Source: a bacterium
Lineage (GTDB): Bacteria > Arandabacterota > Arandabacteria > Arandabacterales > Arandabacteraceae
Assembly (NCBI GenBank): GCA_025774845.1
Contig: JALGZP010000020.1
Location: 1 to 36,126, forward strand
Direction of reading: 5' to 3'
Length of the DNA: 36,126 bases
The notes beneath the pieces were generated by a model. The model did no database searches and had not been told where the DNA came from. It was given only the letters and a program-made list of their open reading frames with translations. A program made the translations under genes and the position numbers. Below, in pieces: positions 17,502 through 25,684 of the stretch. Numbering within the stretch: the first letter of the stretch is position 1; every line of letters starts with the position of its first letter.

Positions 17502-19205
17502 ATGGCTAAGACAGTCGTAGGACCCGGGGCCGGTATCGCTTCAAGGCCTATCTCTTCCTCGAGACGTCAGCTCATAGAGATCCAGCGGGAGATCGTCGAA
17601 GAGCTCAAGCAGGAAATCGAGATGTCCGTCGGCAAGGCCACCAAGGAATCCCAAGCCTATCTCAAAGCCTATACTCGTGAGTTCGAGCAATATCAACGCC
17701 TTTCGAACTGGGGGGAACTGATAGCCAACGTTCGGAAGGCTGATATCGTCTATAACGGCGACTACCATACGATGGCCCAGGCCCAGAGGATACCCCTGAG
17801 GCTGCTCCGCGAGATCGTACCGCACCATCGCGAGGTGACGCTTGCCCTCGAGATGGTCCGTATCGAGCATCAGAAGCAACTCGATTCCTTCATGAAAGGG
17901 GAGCTCACCGAGGAGGAGTTCCTCGAGGCCATCGACTACGACCGGACCTGGGGTTTTCCGTGGGAGTATTACAGGGACCTCTTCATCTTTGCGAGAGAAC
18001 GCGGGGTCAGAGTTCTGGGGATCAACTCGGAACCCAGGAAGGGCCGGGACGTTCTCAAGCGCAGAGACCGCGCAGCGGCAAGGGTGATCGCAAGAGAGCA
18101 TCTCGCAAATCCGGGGAGGCTGATATACGTATTCGACGGGGACCTGCATGTTGCGCCCCAACACCTGCCGGCAGCCGTGAGTGCATTGCTCGCAGAGTTT
18201 AACGGCAACATAAGCAGTGTGATCGTCTATCAGAACAACGAAAAGATCTACTGGAAACTCGCAAGACGGGGGATCGAACAGGAAACCGACGTGGTCCTGA
18301 TCTCGAAAGACCGGTTCTGTGTTATGAGCACCCCGCCGGTCATAAAGTTTCAATCCTACTTCAACTGGATCGACAACACCAGGGAACTGACCTCACCGGT
18401 CACACAAACCTGGCAGCCGGATCTGGCCGGGGAAGAAGATCTCTACAGCCAGGTGCTCAGGCTTGTGAGAATGATTGCGGAGTTCCTTGAGATCGATGTC
18501 GAAGGTCTGGCGGGATTCCAGGTCTACTCACCCGCCGACCTGGATTTTCTGGATGAGTTGAAGGCGGATGCGCAATTCACGCGTGCCGAGTTGGTCGCTA
18601 TCTCAACCCACATACGTACGAACGAATCTTATTTCATTGAGAAGGGAAACATAATATACATCGCCAATCTCTCGATAAACCACGCTGCCGAAGAAGCCGC
18701 ACATTTCATACACACCGTGTGTGCCGGACCCAGGCGGGGCGACATCAATATGGTCGAAGACTTTTATTGCCGCGTTATGAGGGAGGCCGTGGGTTTCTTC
18801 GGGTCCAAGGTGGTAAATCACAAGCGGCCTTGCTTCGGGCTCAATGATTTCAAGTATCTCAAGCGAAGGTACCCCACCAAGACACCTGAGCAGATCGCCG
18901 AGATGATCTCGATAGGCAAGTTCGTACGCAAACATAAGCAGTGGGAGAAGTCCTATCTGTCGCGTGGTAAGCCCTGGAAGACCGAGGGCCCCATGTATAA
19001 CCTTCCCCTCGGGATTCATATCGGTGTTACCCATGCACTGGGTTATATGCTGGGACACAGGCTGTTTGAAGGTCTGATGAAGGGGACAATCGAGAAGAGG
19101 ACGGTGAGGGACCTCTTCTTCACCAATCTCTCCGAACTTTCGCAGTCACTCGGTATCTATCTCAGGAGCATCTCCAACCTGTCTACACCTGGCCGGCTGA
19201 GATAA
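17502..19205 (+). CDS. ChaN/TIKI-like domain protein with uncharacterised C-terminal domain
   Basis: This 567-residue protein has three regions. Residues about 20-65 form a charged, probable coiled-coil helix. Residues 78-255 match the ChaN (PF04187, haem-binding uptake/TIKI-EreA superfamily) plan: ADIVYNGDYHTMAQAQ with GDYH at 86-89, LALEMVR around Glu117, WGFPWEYYRDLF at 150-161, and the closing GDLHVAPQHLP at 213-223. Residues 280-567 are unrecognised and contain HAAEEAAHFIH (394-404), a dense His/Glu motif that could bind metal. There is no signal peptide or lipobox, unlike Campylobacter ChaN. ATG 17502 is preceded by GAGGGTAGGGGA. The gene stands between two operons. Known superfamily members include haem-binding lipoproteins and metalloproteases; the activity here is unknown. 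Confidence 0.7.
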   Translation: MAKTVVGPGAGIASRPISSSRRQLIEIQREIVEELKQEIEMSVGKATKESQAYLKAYTREFEQYQRLSNWGELIANVRKADIVYNGDYHTMAQAQRIPLRLLREIVPHHREVTLALEMVRIEHQKQLDSFMKGELTEEEFLEAIDYDRTWGFPWEYYRDLFIFARERGVRVLGINSEPRKGRDVLKRRDRAAARVIAREHLANPGRLIYVFDGDLHVAPQHLPAAVSALLAEFNGNISSVIVYQNNEKIYWKLARRGIEQETDVVLISKDRFCVMSTPPVIKFQSYFNWIDNTRELTSPVTQTWQPDLAGEEDLYSQVLRLVRMIAEFLEIDVEGLAGFQVYSPADLDFLDELKADAQFTRAELVAISTHIRTNESYFIEKGNIIYIANLSINHAAEEAAHFIHTVCAGPRRGDINMVEDFYCRVMREAVGFFGSKVVNHKRPCFGLNDFKYLKRRYPTKTPEQIAEMISIGKFVRKHKQWEKSYLSRGKPWKTEGPMYNLPLGIHIGVTHALGYMLGHRLFEGLMKGTIEKRTVRDLFFTNLSELSQSLGIYLRSISNLSTPGRLR

Positions 19206-19244
19206 CCGGCTGCGGTGAAGCCGCCTCTCTTCTCTTGGTTTGGC

Positions 19245-19272
19245 TTGACCACAGTGCCGGTTCTGTGATATT
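19245..19272 (+). promoter_or_regulatory. weak candidate promoter for the 143-residue protein gene
   Basis: TTGACC (19245-19250) and GATATT (19267-19272) are 16 bases apart and end 28 bases before the ATG at 19301. A short hairpin CGGCT/AGCCG lies just before, which could separate this gene from the upstream one. Confidence 0.3.
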
Positions 19273-19300
19273 CAGGGTTGAGATTGAGAGGGGGACGGTT

Positions 19301-19732
19301 ATGGCGGTCAAACCGTCACGCGAAGACGGCCATCTTGTCGTAGCTGCGGTCAGGGTGCTGTCTCACAATGCTACCAAGCCTCCGACACCGGAGGATATCG
19401 CCGATCTGCTCGGACTGGCACCCGAATTTGCCAGAAACCTCGTGGTTGCGCTCGGAGATGAAGGCATTCTTCGTGTCGTAGTGAATCCATTTGAGACAAG
19501 AGCCGAGGTCGGGGACTACACCAAGCTTGAAGACCTGCCTACCGAGAGCAGTGCTCCCACGATAAAGGATGAGATCGAAGATTTTGTAAGACGCAGGCAA
19601 GAGGCGGTCGATGAGACGGGTAAAATGCTTAACATGGATGATATCAAGAAGAAGAGAAGGGAAAAGCTCTCACGGCTCGAAGACGAGATGAAGAAGATGA
19701 AGGATAAGGGGCGACCTCCATCCTTTGAATAG
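19301..19732 (+). CDS. small winged-helix plus coiled-coil protein, function unknown
   Basis: The chosen ATG at 19301 has GAGGGGGA just upstream; an open frame extends back to 19235 but without a ribosome site. The 143-residue product has a helix-turn-helix-like N-terminal half (TPEDIADLLGLAPEFARNLVVALGDEGILRVV), where a helix, a turn and a recognition-type helix are followed by a hydrophobic wing, then an acidic linker. The strongly charged C-terminal helix is rich in Lys, Arg and Glu (about residues 85-135) and probably a coiled coil. It may be a DNA-binding or scaffold protein. No named family is recognised. Confidence 0.65.
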   Translation: MAVKPSREDGHLVVAAVRVLSHNATKPPTPEDIADLLGLAPEFARNLVVALGDEGILRVVVNPFETRAEVGDYTKLEDLPTESSAPTIKDEIEDFVRRRQEAVDETGKMLNMDDIKKKRREKLSRLEDEMKKMKDKGRPPSFE

Positions 19733-19758
19733 ATCCTCCAGGCCCCGGTCGGCCCCGA

Positions 19759-19881
19759 TCAGGGTTCCCGCTTCTTGGCAACCACCAGACAGACTATGAT
19801 ACCCCCGTAGATCACGACACTTGTCACGACGAGCATCACTATTGCCGAAGTGGGTAGCTTCCCGAGCATAGTTGCGATCAC
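19759..19881 (-). CDS. MetS-like small subunit of an NSS transporter (40 residues)
   Basis: Directly after the transporter stop (one base between) a GTG at 19881 opens a 40-codon frame, with AAGGAGG (19898-19892) 10 bases upstream inside the transporter's 3' end. The product has one membrane helix with the segment TSAIVMLVVTSVVIYGG and a short basic tail ending KKREP. This matches the size and the SAIVM-plus-GG pattern of the PF16951-type small subunits (MetS) that accompany MetP-like methionine/alanine importers of the NSS family. It is below common gene-calling length cut-offs and easily missed. Confidence 0.75.
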   Translation of the reverse strand: MIATMLGKLPTSAIVMLVVTSVVIYGGIIVCLVVAKKREP

Positions 19882-19882
19882 G

Positions 19883-21370
19883 TTATGCAGGCCTCCTTGT
19901 TCGGGATCTCATGAGTAAAATGGAAATCAGCGGCAGTGCGATCACTACGGACCAGCCACCGGCGAATTCCACCCACCGTGGGATATCTCCGTATGCCCCG
20001 AGAATTCTTGCCTTAATCTCCAGCGCGATCGATATCGCAAGGATGACCGGGGTCACGAACATGATCATCACATCCCACCACTTCCCTATTGAGAATTCGG
20101 ATTTCGAATTGACGTATTCACGGATGTTCCTGGTTCCGTAGAAATAGCCGATCACCAGACACTCCAGGAGTGCGACCGCAACAATGCCGAAGCTGTTCAT
20201 GAAATAATCGATTACATCAAGCCAGTAGTAGCCGGCCCGTGTGGTAAATACGAGGCCTATGACTATGGCGACAAACGCAACACCGAAGTTCGCCTTGAGC
20301 CTCACCGCATTGTACTTATCCATGAACGCTGCGGCGGCTGCCTCTACCAGCGAGAATGCCGAGTCGATGGCGAGTGTCATCAGCATGAGGAAGAAAACCG
20401 CACCGAAGAAACTTGCGGCCCTGCCCAACTGGCTGATAATAGTCGGGTAAGTGAGGAAGACTAGCCCGAAACCCTTGGCCTTGTCCGGATGCAGCGCCAG
20501 CAATCCTTCCATATCAAGCCCAAGATTATGTGCGTAATGACCGAGGGTTGCGAAGACCGCGAACCCGCCGAGGAAAGATGTCCCGCAGTTGGCAAGCGAC
20601 ACGATGAAGGCGTTGTTCACGATATCCGACCGCTTGGGCAGAAAACTGGCGTAAGCGATCATCACTCCGAAGGCAATCGAAAGCGAGAAGAAGATTTGAC
20701 CGTATGCTGCAAGCCACACACTGCTGTCACGCAAAGCAGCGAAATTCGGAGTCAAGTAGTAGGCGATACCCTGTTCCGCGCCGGGGAGGGACAAGCCCTT
20801 TATCACAAAGAGGACAAGGCAGATCCATGGGAGGGGTACCGTGAGATAAACCACCTTGCCGACGCTTCGTGCCCCCTTCCATATACAGAGAATTATGAGA
20901 ACCCAGGATATCAGAAGCGCTGCCAGGATAGGCCCGCTGATCGAGAAGACATCCTTGAAGTTCGCCGATCTGTTGAGGAACTGATTGTAGAAGAAGTCCT
21001 CAGTGTTGGAGCCCCATGCAAGATTGAAAGAGTACCTGAAGAAATTCGCACACCACCCCATGATCACGGCATAGTAGCAGATGATCATGAAGCCTACCCC
21101 GACCGCCATCCATCCCACCCACTCCCGGCCCTTGCCGGTGCCACGGAATGCAACGGGTGCTGAGGCTTCCATCTTGTGACCCAGGCCCATCTCGAGAATC
21201 ATCAGCGGTATTCCCGCGGTGAACAGTGCTACAAGATAGGGAATGAGAAATGCGCCTCCCCCGTAATTGACACAGATATAGGGAAAACGCCACACGTTCC
21301 CGAGCCCGATCGCCGACCCGATCGCGGCCAGCACGAAAGATGTCCTTGACGGCCAGTATTCCTTACTCAC
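19883..21370 (-). CDS. neurotransmitter:sodium symporter (NSS/SNF) family transporter
   Basis: This 495-residue polytopic protein opens with the NSS signature, SFVLAAIGSAIGLGNVWRFP (11-30), followed by YGGGAFLIPYL, the substrate/sodium-site segment of LeuT-like transporters. Around 11-12 hydrophobic helices are visible, and the family SLSIAFGVMIAYASFLP segment lies mid-protein. It would import an amino acid with Na+. The start is GTG at 21370 with a purine-rich GAGGGGG about 11 bases upstream. The gene is followed at once by a MetS-like 40-residue gene, which points to methionine or alanine uptake of the MetPS type. A promoter with a palindrome over the -10 lies about 50 bases upstream. Confidence 0.92.
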   Translation of the reverse strand: MSKEYWPSRTSFVLAAIGSAIGLGNVWRFPYICVNYGGGAFLIPYLVALFTAGIPLMILEMGLGHKMEASAPVAFRGTGKGREWVGWMAVGVGFMIICYYAVIMGWCANFFRYSFNLAWGSNTEDFFYNQFLNRSANFKDVFSISGPILAALLISWVLIILCIWKGARSVGKVVYLTVPLPWICLVLFVIKGLSLPGAEQGIAYYLTPNFAALRDSSVWLAAYGQIFFSLSIAFGVMIAYASFLPKRSDIVNNAFIVSLANCGTSFLGGFAVFATLGHYAHNLGLDMEGLLALHPDKAKGFGLVFLTYPTIISQLGRAASFFGAVFFLMLMTLAIDSAFSLVEAAAAAFMDKYNAVRLKANFGVAFVAIVIGLVFTTRAGYYWLDVIDYFMNSFGIVAVALLECLVIGYFYGTRNIREYVNSKSEFSIGKWWDVMIMFVTPVILAISIALEIKARILGAYGDIPRWVEFAGGWSVVIALPLISILLMRSRTRRPA

Positions 21371-21421
21371 TTTTCTCTTAACCCCCTCTTAGGGTGTTAG
21401 GCAGTGCTGGAACACCAATCG

Positions 21422-21449
21422 GTTATCATAACCTGGGAGCGACTGTCAA
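21422..21449 (-). promoter_or_regulatory. NSS transporter promoter with overlapping palindrome
   Basis: On the minus strand TTGACA (21449-21444) and GATAAC (21427-21422) are 16 bases apart, about 50 bases before the GTG start. The -10 lies inside a perfect 13-base palindrome, GGTTAT-C-ATAACC (21421-21433), a likely repressor site. Confidence 0.55.
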
Positions 21450-21478
21450 CCAATCTTTGACGTGGCTTGATGTGTGGT

Positions 21479-21511
21479 ACGGGCACCGCGGAGGGTATTA
21501 CAGGTGCCCGT
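21479..21511 (-). terminator. 9-bp hairpin after the response regulator
   Basis: ACGGGCACC (21479-21487) and GGTGCCCGT (21503-21511) form a perfect 9-bp stem with a 15-base loop, 12 bases past the response-regulator stop. No T-run follows on the minus strand, so it is a weak or Rho-assisted terminator, or an mRNA-stabilising hairpin. Confidence 0.4.
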
Positions 21512-21523
21512 CATTACTCCTGA

Positions 21524-21940
21524 TTACAGTGATAGAAACAGGTAGAGACGCCCCTCGCTCTTGCCACCACCGCCGTTGCCTTTCCTGTTTGCCTTTTCTA
21601 TGAGCCGGAGAAGCGACTTCAGGTCAAACGGTTTGGAGATCTTTGCCATTGCGCCGGAGCTCATGGCCTCTTCCATCATTCCGTCATCAGAGTATCCGCT
21701 CATCATGATGACCTTTGTGGAGGGATCAAGACTGAGTATCGTCTTGCATGCTTCAAGCCCGCTCATGTGGGGCATCCGCATATCCATGAAGACGAGATCG
21801 AAGTGCTGTTTCCTGCACTTCTCGACTGCTACGTCTCCGTCCTCTGCCGTTTCAACATTTCCGCCCATAGACAGTGCGATGTCCTTGAAGAAATCGCGTA
21901 CGATCTGTTCGTCATCTACTACCAGGATGTTACCGCTCAT
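21524..21940 (-). CDS. single-domain response regulator (CheY-like)
   Basis: This 138-residue receiver has the acidic pocket DDE (9-11), phospho-acceptor Asp53 in FMDMRMP, the switch Ser in VIMMSGY and Lys in ISKPFD. It has no output domain; the remainder is a glycine-rich tail (NGGGGKS). The ATG at 21940 overlaps the kinase TGA as ATGA, with GAGGAGG upstream, so it is translated with the kinase and is its probable partner. A longer in-frame reading to 21970 lies inside the kinase gene and is not needed. It likely relays phosphate or acts by protein-protein contact. Confidence 0.93.
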   Translation of the reverse strand: MSGNILVVDDEQIVRDFFKDIALSMGGNVETAEDGDVAVEKCRKQHFDLVFMDMRMPHMSGLEACKTILSLDPSTKVIMMSGYSDDGMMEEAMSSGAMAKISKPFDLKSLLRLIEKANRKGNGGGGKSEGRLYLFLSL

Positions 21941-23841
21941 TGAACTACTGCCTCCTCGAAGTCCCAGCACTCTGCCAGAGGCCGGCGCGACTTCCGTTCA
22001 TAGACACTGCAGTTTCTGCAGTTCGGCGGGAGAGGGTCTCCTTTCCTCCTGTGCCGTTTGGCCACTTCCTCCCAGCAGGAATGGCCCTTCTTGGTTTTGT
22101 ATGCCGGACAGTCTTCCTTATCCGTGCCGCAGGTTCCCCGGCAATTGGTCATTTCCCAGCATGCCGGTGCATTAAGCACAGGCAGGGAGAGTCTGAATAC
22201 TGTGCCATCTCCCTTGACGCTGTACACCTCTATCAGGCCTCCGTGGTCCTCGATTATGCCGAGGCTGATCGAAAGACCGAGGCCCGTCCCCTTGCCGACC
22301 CCCTTGGTGGTAAAGAATGGATTGAAGATGTCCGTCATCGTTGCGCTGTCCATGCCGCTACCGGTGTCGGCAACCAGCACCTCCACGAAATCAGGTTTTT
22401 CCGCCTCGCGTGATATTATGGTCACCGTCCCGCCACCTTTTGACTCCATGGCGTCCTTAGCATTGGATATCAGATTGAGAAACACCTGTTCGAGCTGGTT
22501 CGCATCGGCGAGCACCTTCGGCGGGTCCGGTGAAAGCTCCCGTCTGACCTGAATGTTATGCGACCTTAGCTGTTCCCCGAGTAACATCAGGGCATCATCT
22601 ATCGGTTGGTTGATTGACGTCTGGGAGTACTCGAATTTCGACTGCCGTGCGAAGGTTCTGAGGTTGTTTACGATCTTGGTCATCCGGACGCACTGATCCT
22701 CAATTTTCTTGGCGTATCTCCACTCAGGGGTTTCCTTTTCTATCTTGAGCAGCAGGAGATCGGTGTATCCGGTGATCCCGGCCAGTGGCTGGTTGAGCTC
22801 GTGCGCCACTCCGGCCCCGAACTGGCCCATGGCGGCCATCTTGCTTGCCTGAATCAGCTGGGCCTGTGTGTCCCGCAAAGACTTGTTGACGTCTTCCAGG
22901 TCGGCCGTTCTTTCTGTCACCTTGTCCTCAAGCGTGCGGCTGTAGTTCTCGACTTCCTCGTGAGACTTTCTGAGATCCAGAACCATGCTGTTGAATGATC
23001 GCGCCAGTTCGCCGACTTCGTCGGTGCCTTTGGCCTCTACCATGTGACTCAGGTCACCCGAAGCGATTCTCTCGGTTGCGCCTACAAGTCTCCTTATGGG
23101 AATGACGACAGCCCTTGCCATACCGTACACCGCGAAAACAGAAGCGCAGCCGATCGCAATGCCTATGACTGCGACAATCACCCTGACCCCGATCATCATC
23201 CGCTCTATGCCGAGGACAGAGGCTCCAACCACGGCTCTTCCGATCTTCTCAACCTTGGCACCCTCTGCGTCACTGTACGGGCTTGCGATGTCGGAGATGT
23301 CTTCGCCGGGAAGCAGAAGTTCCTCTCTCGAGAGTTCCTGCTTTATGGTCTCAACCGGAGTGACGAAATGGATGAGATCATCCCGGGGTTCTGTACGGTG
23401 AGTCGGCAGATCCCGATCGTCGATGAAACCGGTGAGCTCATCCGGGATGTCTGTCTTTGTGCCTACTCGTGATGGGGTGGTGTGGCCGAGGATGGTGCCG
23501 TCTTCATCGATTACCATCGCATAGACGACGTCCTCCTCCATCTCAATACCCGAGACCAGCTTGTTAAGACCTCTCGCATCCCTTACCAGCACGCCGTAGC
23601 GGCTGTTGTAGGCAAGGTTCTTCCCCAGGCTCTGTGTTCTTTGAAGGAGCGCCTCTGTGATGACGCTTCGCTCATGGCGGATAAAGAACCAGGAAAACCC
23701 GATGACAGCAGCTGCGATGACGGCGGTGACCAGGATCAAGAACTTTCCTTGTATCCCGAGGCCCGACCTCGCGAGCAGCGTTAGCCAGAAGGATCGTTTC
23801 CCTTCCGGCGGCTTCTTGTCAGAGTTTTTGCTCATAAACAA
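21937..23841 (-). CDS. membrane sensor histidine kinase with Cys-rich tail
   Basis: This 634-residue kinase has a first transmembrane helix at about 34-54, a periplasmic sensor region to about 215, a second helix at about 219-241, a HAMP domain to about 300 and a linking coiled coil. HisKA has His348 in GVAHELNQPL, and the ATPase domain has Asn460, DTGSG (492-496) and GTGLGL (518-523). After the kinase core the chain adds about 75 residues with eight cysteines (561, 567, 571, 578, 589, 608, 611, 625), including CWE and CPAY and a second CW. This is the pattern of two-CW domain proteins and could bind a metal or Fe-S cluster. It is coupled to the response regulator. Met3 (23835) is an alternative start. 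Confidence 0.93.
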   Translation of the reverse strand: MFMSKNSDKKPPEGKRSFWLTLLARSGLGIQGKFLILVTAVIAAAVIGFSWFFIRHERSVITEALLQRTQSLGKNLAYNSRYGVLVRDARGLNKLVSGIEMEEDVVYAMVIDEDGTILGHTTPSRVGTKTDIPDELTGFIDDRDLPTHRTEPRDDLIHFVTPVETIKQELSREELLLPGEDISDIASPYSDAEGAKVEKIGRAVVGASVLGIERMMIGVRVIVAVIGIAIGCASVFAVYGMARAVVIPIRRLVGATERIASGDLSHMVEAKGTDEVGELARSFNSMVLDLRKSHEEVENYSRTLEDKVTERTADLEDVNKSLRDTQAQLIQASKMAAMGQFGAGVAHELNQPLAGITGYTDLLLLKIEKETPEWRYAKKIEDQCVRMTKIVNNLRTFARQSKFEYSQTSINQPIDDALMLLGEQLRSHNIQVRRELSPDPPKVLADANQLEQVFLNLISNAKDAMESKGGGTVTIISREAEKPDFVEVLVADTGSGMDSATMTDIFNPFFTTKGVGKGTGLGLSISLGIIEDHGGLIEVYSVKGDGTVFRLSLPVLNAPACWEMTNCRGTCGTDKEDCPAYKTKKGHSCWEEVAKRHRRKGDPLPPNCRNCSVYERKSRRPLAECWDFEEAVVQ

Positions 23842-23851
23842 GCCAGCTTAG

Positions 23852-23864
23852 GTCATGACATGAC
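23852..23864 (-). promoter_or_regulatory. 13-base palindrome in front of the histidine kinase gene
   Basis: GTCATG-A-CATGAC is a perfect inverted repeat starting 10 bases upstream of the kinase ATG (23841). It could be an operator or simply the translation-initiation region; no clear promoter hexamers accompany it. Confidence 0.3.
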
Positions 23865-23929
23865 GTAAATTTAGATACCTACGGCGTTTATCGGCAGGAG
23901 AGACTACTACCTTGAGTCCATTGCGGAGC

Positions 23930-24433
23930 TCAGAAGTAGAAGTAAAACCTTATACGCGTAGCAGTTGCGACATGGGTCGGATCGGTGCGGAACCTGAAGT
24001 TGAGCTCACCGCTGATACCCAGACGCTTCATCAGCAGGTATTCGACGCCGCCTGCGGCCTCCACCGTTCCCGATGTCTCTGAGGTACCGTTGCCGGTCAT
24101 CGTAAGGATGAACCTTCCGGCAAGGTATGGGGTTACCTTTGCGCCCGGAACAAGCTCGTATATAGCACCGGCGCCTACATCAAGCGTAGTCGAATCACAG
24201 TCTCCTACACCCTTCTTGCATTCCCGGGAAGTGTGCTCCATGGCGAATATCACCTCGGCACCGAGATATTCGGTGATCCCGATTCTACCGAACCAGCGTT
24301 TCGGGCCGTTCAGCTCTCCGCCGAGGCCGTACCACTTGATGTGATCGCCGTCCGCCCCGAGAGAGACCTGCGGGAGTACCAACATAAGTATCAGAGTGGC
24401 GAGAACCGCATTGATGAAAGCGTTATACTTCAT
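23930..24433 (-). CDS. small outer-membrane beta-barrel protein
   Basis: The start is ATG 24433, preceded by GAGGAGG; the frame extends upstream to 24469 but that start has no ribosome site and would spoil the signal peptide. The 167-residue product has a signal peptide (about residues 1-27, ending VSLGA), then alternating strands rich in aromatic and glycine residues, such as LDVGAGAIYELV, VTPYLAGRFILTM and GVEYLLMKRLGISGELNFRF. It ends in the aromatic RFYFYF, a typical barrel-assembly end signal. This is the size of an 8-stranded OmpA/OmpW-like barrel. A Cys pair (REC...GDC) may form a loop disulfide. Function is unknown. Confidence 0.75.
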   Translation of the reverse strand: MKYNAFINAVLATLILMLVLPQVSLGADGDHIKWYGLGGELNGPKRWFGRIGITEYLGAEVIFAMEHTSRECKKGVGDCDSTTLDVGAGAIYELVPGAKVTPYLAGRFILTMTGNGTSETSGTVEAAGGVEYLLMKRLGISGELNFRFRTDPTHVATATRIRFYFYF

Positions 24434-24496
24434 GCTCGTGACCTCCTCATGGCAGGGGAATCTCCACATTCAGGGGGATACAGCCCGTTAGAGCGA

Positions 24497-25684
24497 TCAC
24501 CTCCTTATTTCTCTTCGCCAGGCCTCGGTGGCGGAAACCGAAACGGAGAAACCGTACATCGTCTCGTGAAGATCGTCCGTGTTCTGTGCCTGTCTTCTAC
24601 CCATCTCCACCGCGATTGAGATCGAGGCCCTTTCATCGCCTATTGGAATTGACGTTCCGAGGGACCAGAATTCTTCGGTGATTTCACCCGTGAGATCACT
24701 TTCCCAGGCAAGCGGCTGCCTGTAGTAGCCCGCGACAAGAGGATACTTCGAAGCGCTCCAGAGGTAATCACCCTCGTACCTCGCCCCGACGGACCATCTC
24801 TCGACAGTCTTGGCGGTCACGGATACATCGTCGATCGTGACATCAGCCCAGGGGTTACGGTGGTAGTCCGCCTCAATCGTTACCTGTCGCGCCGGATTGA
24901 TCCACAGCCCCGCACTGAGTGCCTGGTCCGATGAAATTGTGAAGTCCTCACTGGACCAGATACCTGCGTACCTGTTCTCACGCTCGAGTGTCGCATCCAG
25001 ATCAGTACCGGTCCGGAAGAGAGCTCCCAGGCGGACCCTGTCAAGATCAAGCAGGAAGCCGCCGGCAAACGATTCTCCCGTGGCATAAGTGTCGTCGACA
25101 TCCCGCCCGTCAACAAGCTCATCGGAGATGAAGTCGGTGGTCGTCTTCTCACGGATATCGAGGAATGAAATCAGGATTCCTCCCGAGACTATCAGCCTCG
25201 GTATAACTGCGGCTGAGACAAAGATCGGAACAGAGTGAACGGAGGCTTCTCTCCGGTAATCGATATCGTAGCCCTCATCCGAGTATGCCGTGTCCCTCAT
25301 AGTGAGGCTCAGCCTTCCCTGCTTTTCGAGGAAGAGGCCGGTCATGACGGAGAATCCCTTAAGCGGTACGGTAAGCGCAACCGAAGGGAAAATCGTGGTC
25401 ACTGTACGCATTTCCTCTTCAGCGTTCTTTGTCTTTGTGCCCGTGTGGGAGAACCCCATGCTGATGGTGATCTTGTCTGCTAATGCGGCTCCAAACGGGT
25501 TTAAGATCGAACAGGAATAAGGATCTTTGCTGGCGGTCACAGCCCCGGCCAGGGCGCGTGTGTGTCCCACCGCCGGGATCACATCTCTACCGATCCCGCT
25601 CTGGTCGAAAATCGAATCCCCCAGCACAGTGCCTGCAAGAACAGCCAACAGGAAAACGGTGACCGCAGGTCGAATCACACTCAT
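24497..25684 (-). CDS. outer-membrane barrel protein, OmpP1/FadL- or PorV-like
   Basis: This 395-residue protein has a signal peptide (about 1-22) followed by a family-like opening in which RDVIPAVGHTRALAGAVTAS and a DPYSCSILNP segment mirror the A-x-GRARALGGA...DPxAxxxNPA start of FadL/PorV-type barrels. Many amphipathic strands follow. The protein ends in Arg rather than Phe. It begins with an ATGA overlap on the stop of the preceding lipoprotein gene, so the two are made together, and is followed after 63 bases by another barrel gene. It may import hydrophobic compounds or form part of an envelope assembly; the sequence does not decide. Confidence 0.65.
   Translation of the reverse strand: MSVIRPAVTVFLLAVLAGTVLGDSIFDQSGIGRDVIPAVGHTRALAGAVTASKDPYSCSILNPFGAALADKITISMGFSHTGTKTKNAEEEMRTVTTIFPSVALTVPLKGFSVMTGLFLEKQGRLSLTMRDTAYSDEGYDIDYRREASVHSVPIFVSAAVIPRLIVSGGILISFLDIREKTTTDFISDELVDGRDVDDTYATGESFAGGFLLDLDRVRLGALFRTGTDLDATLERENRYAGIWSSEDFTISSDQALSAGLWINPARQVTIEADYHRNPWADVTIDDVSVTAKTVERWSVGARYEGDYLWSASKYPLVAGYYRQPLAWESDLTGEITEEFWSLGTSIPIGDERASISIAVEMGRRQAQNTDDLHETMYGFSVSVSATEAWRREIRR

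Noticed and set aside
17541..18353. 270-codon frame opposite the ChaN-like gene
   Set aside because: The plus-strand frame has clear ChaN motifs and a ribosome site; the opposite frame has neither.
19741..19757. GGCCCCG repeated twice between two convergent genes
   Set aside because: A direct repeat, not a hairpin; no terminator signature.
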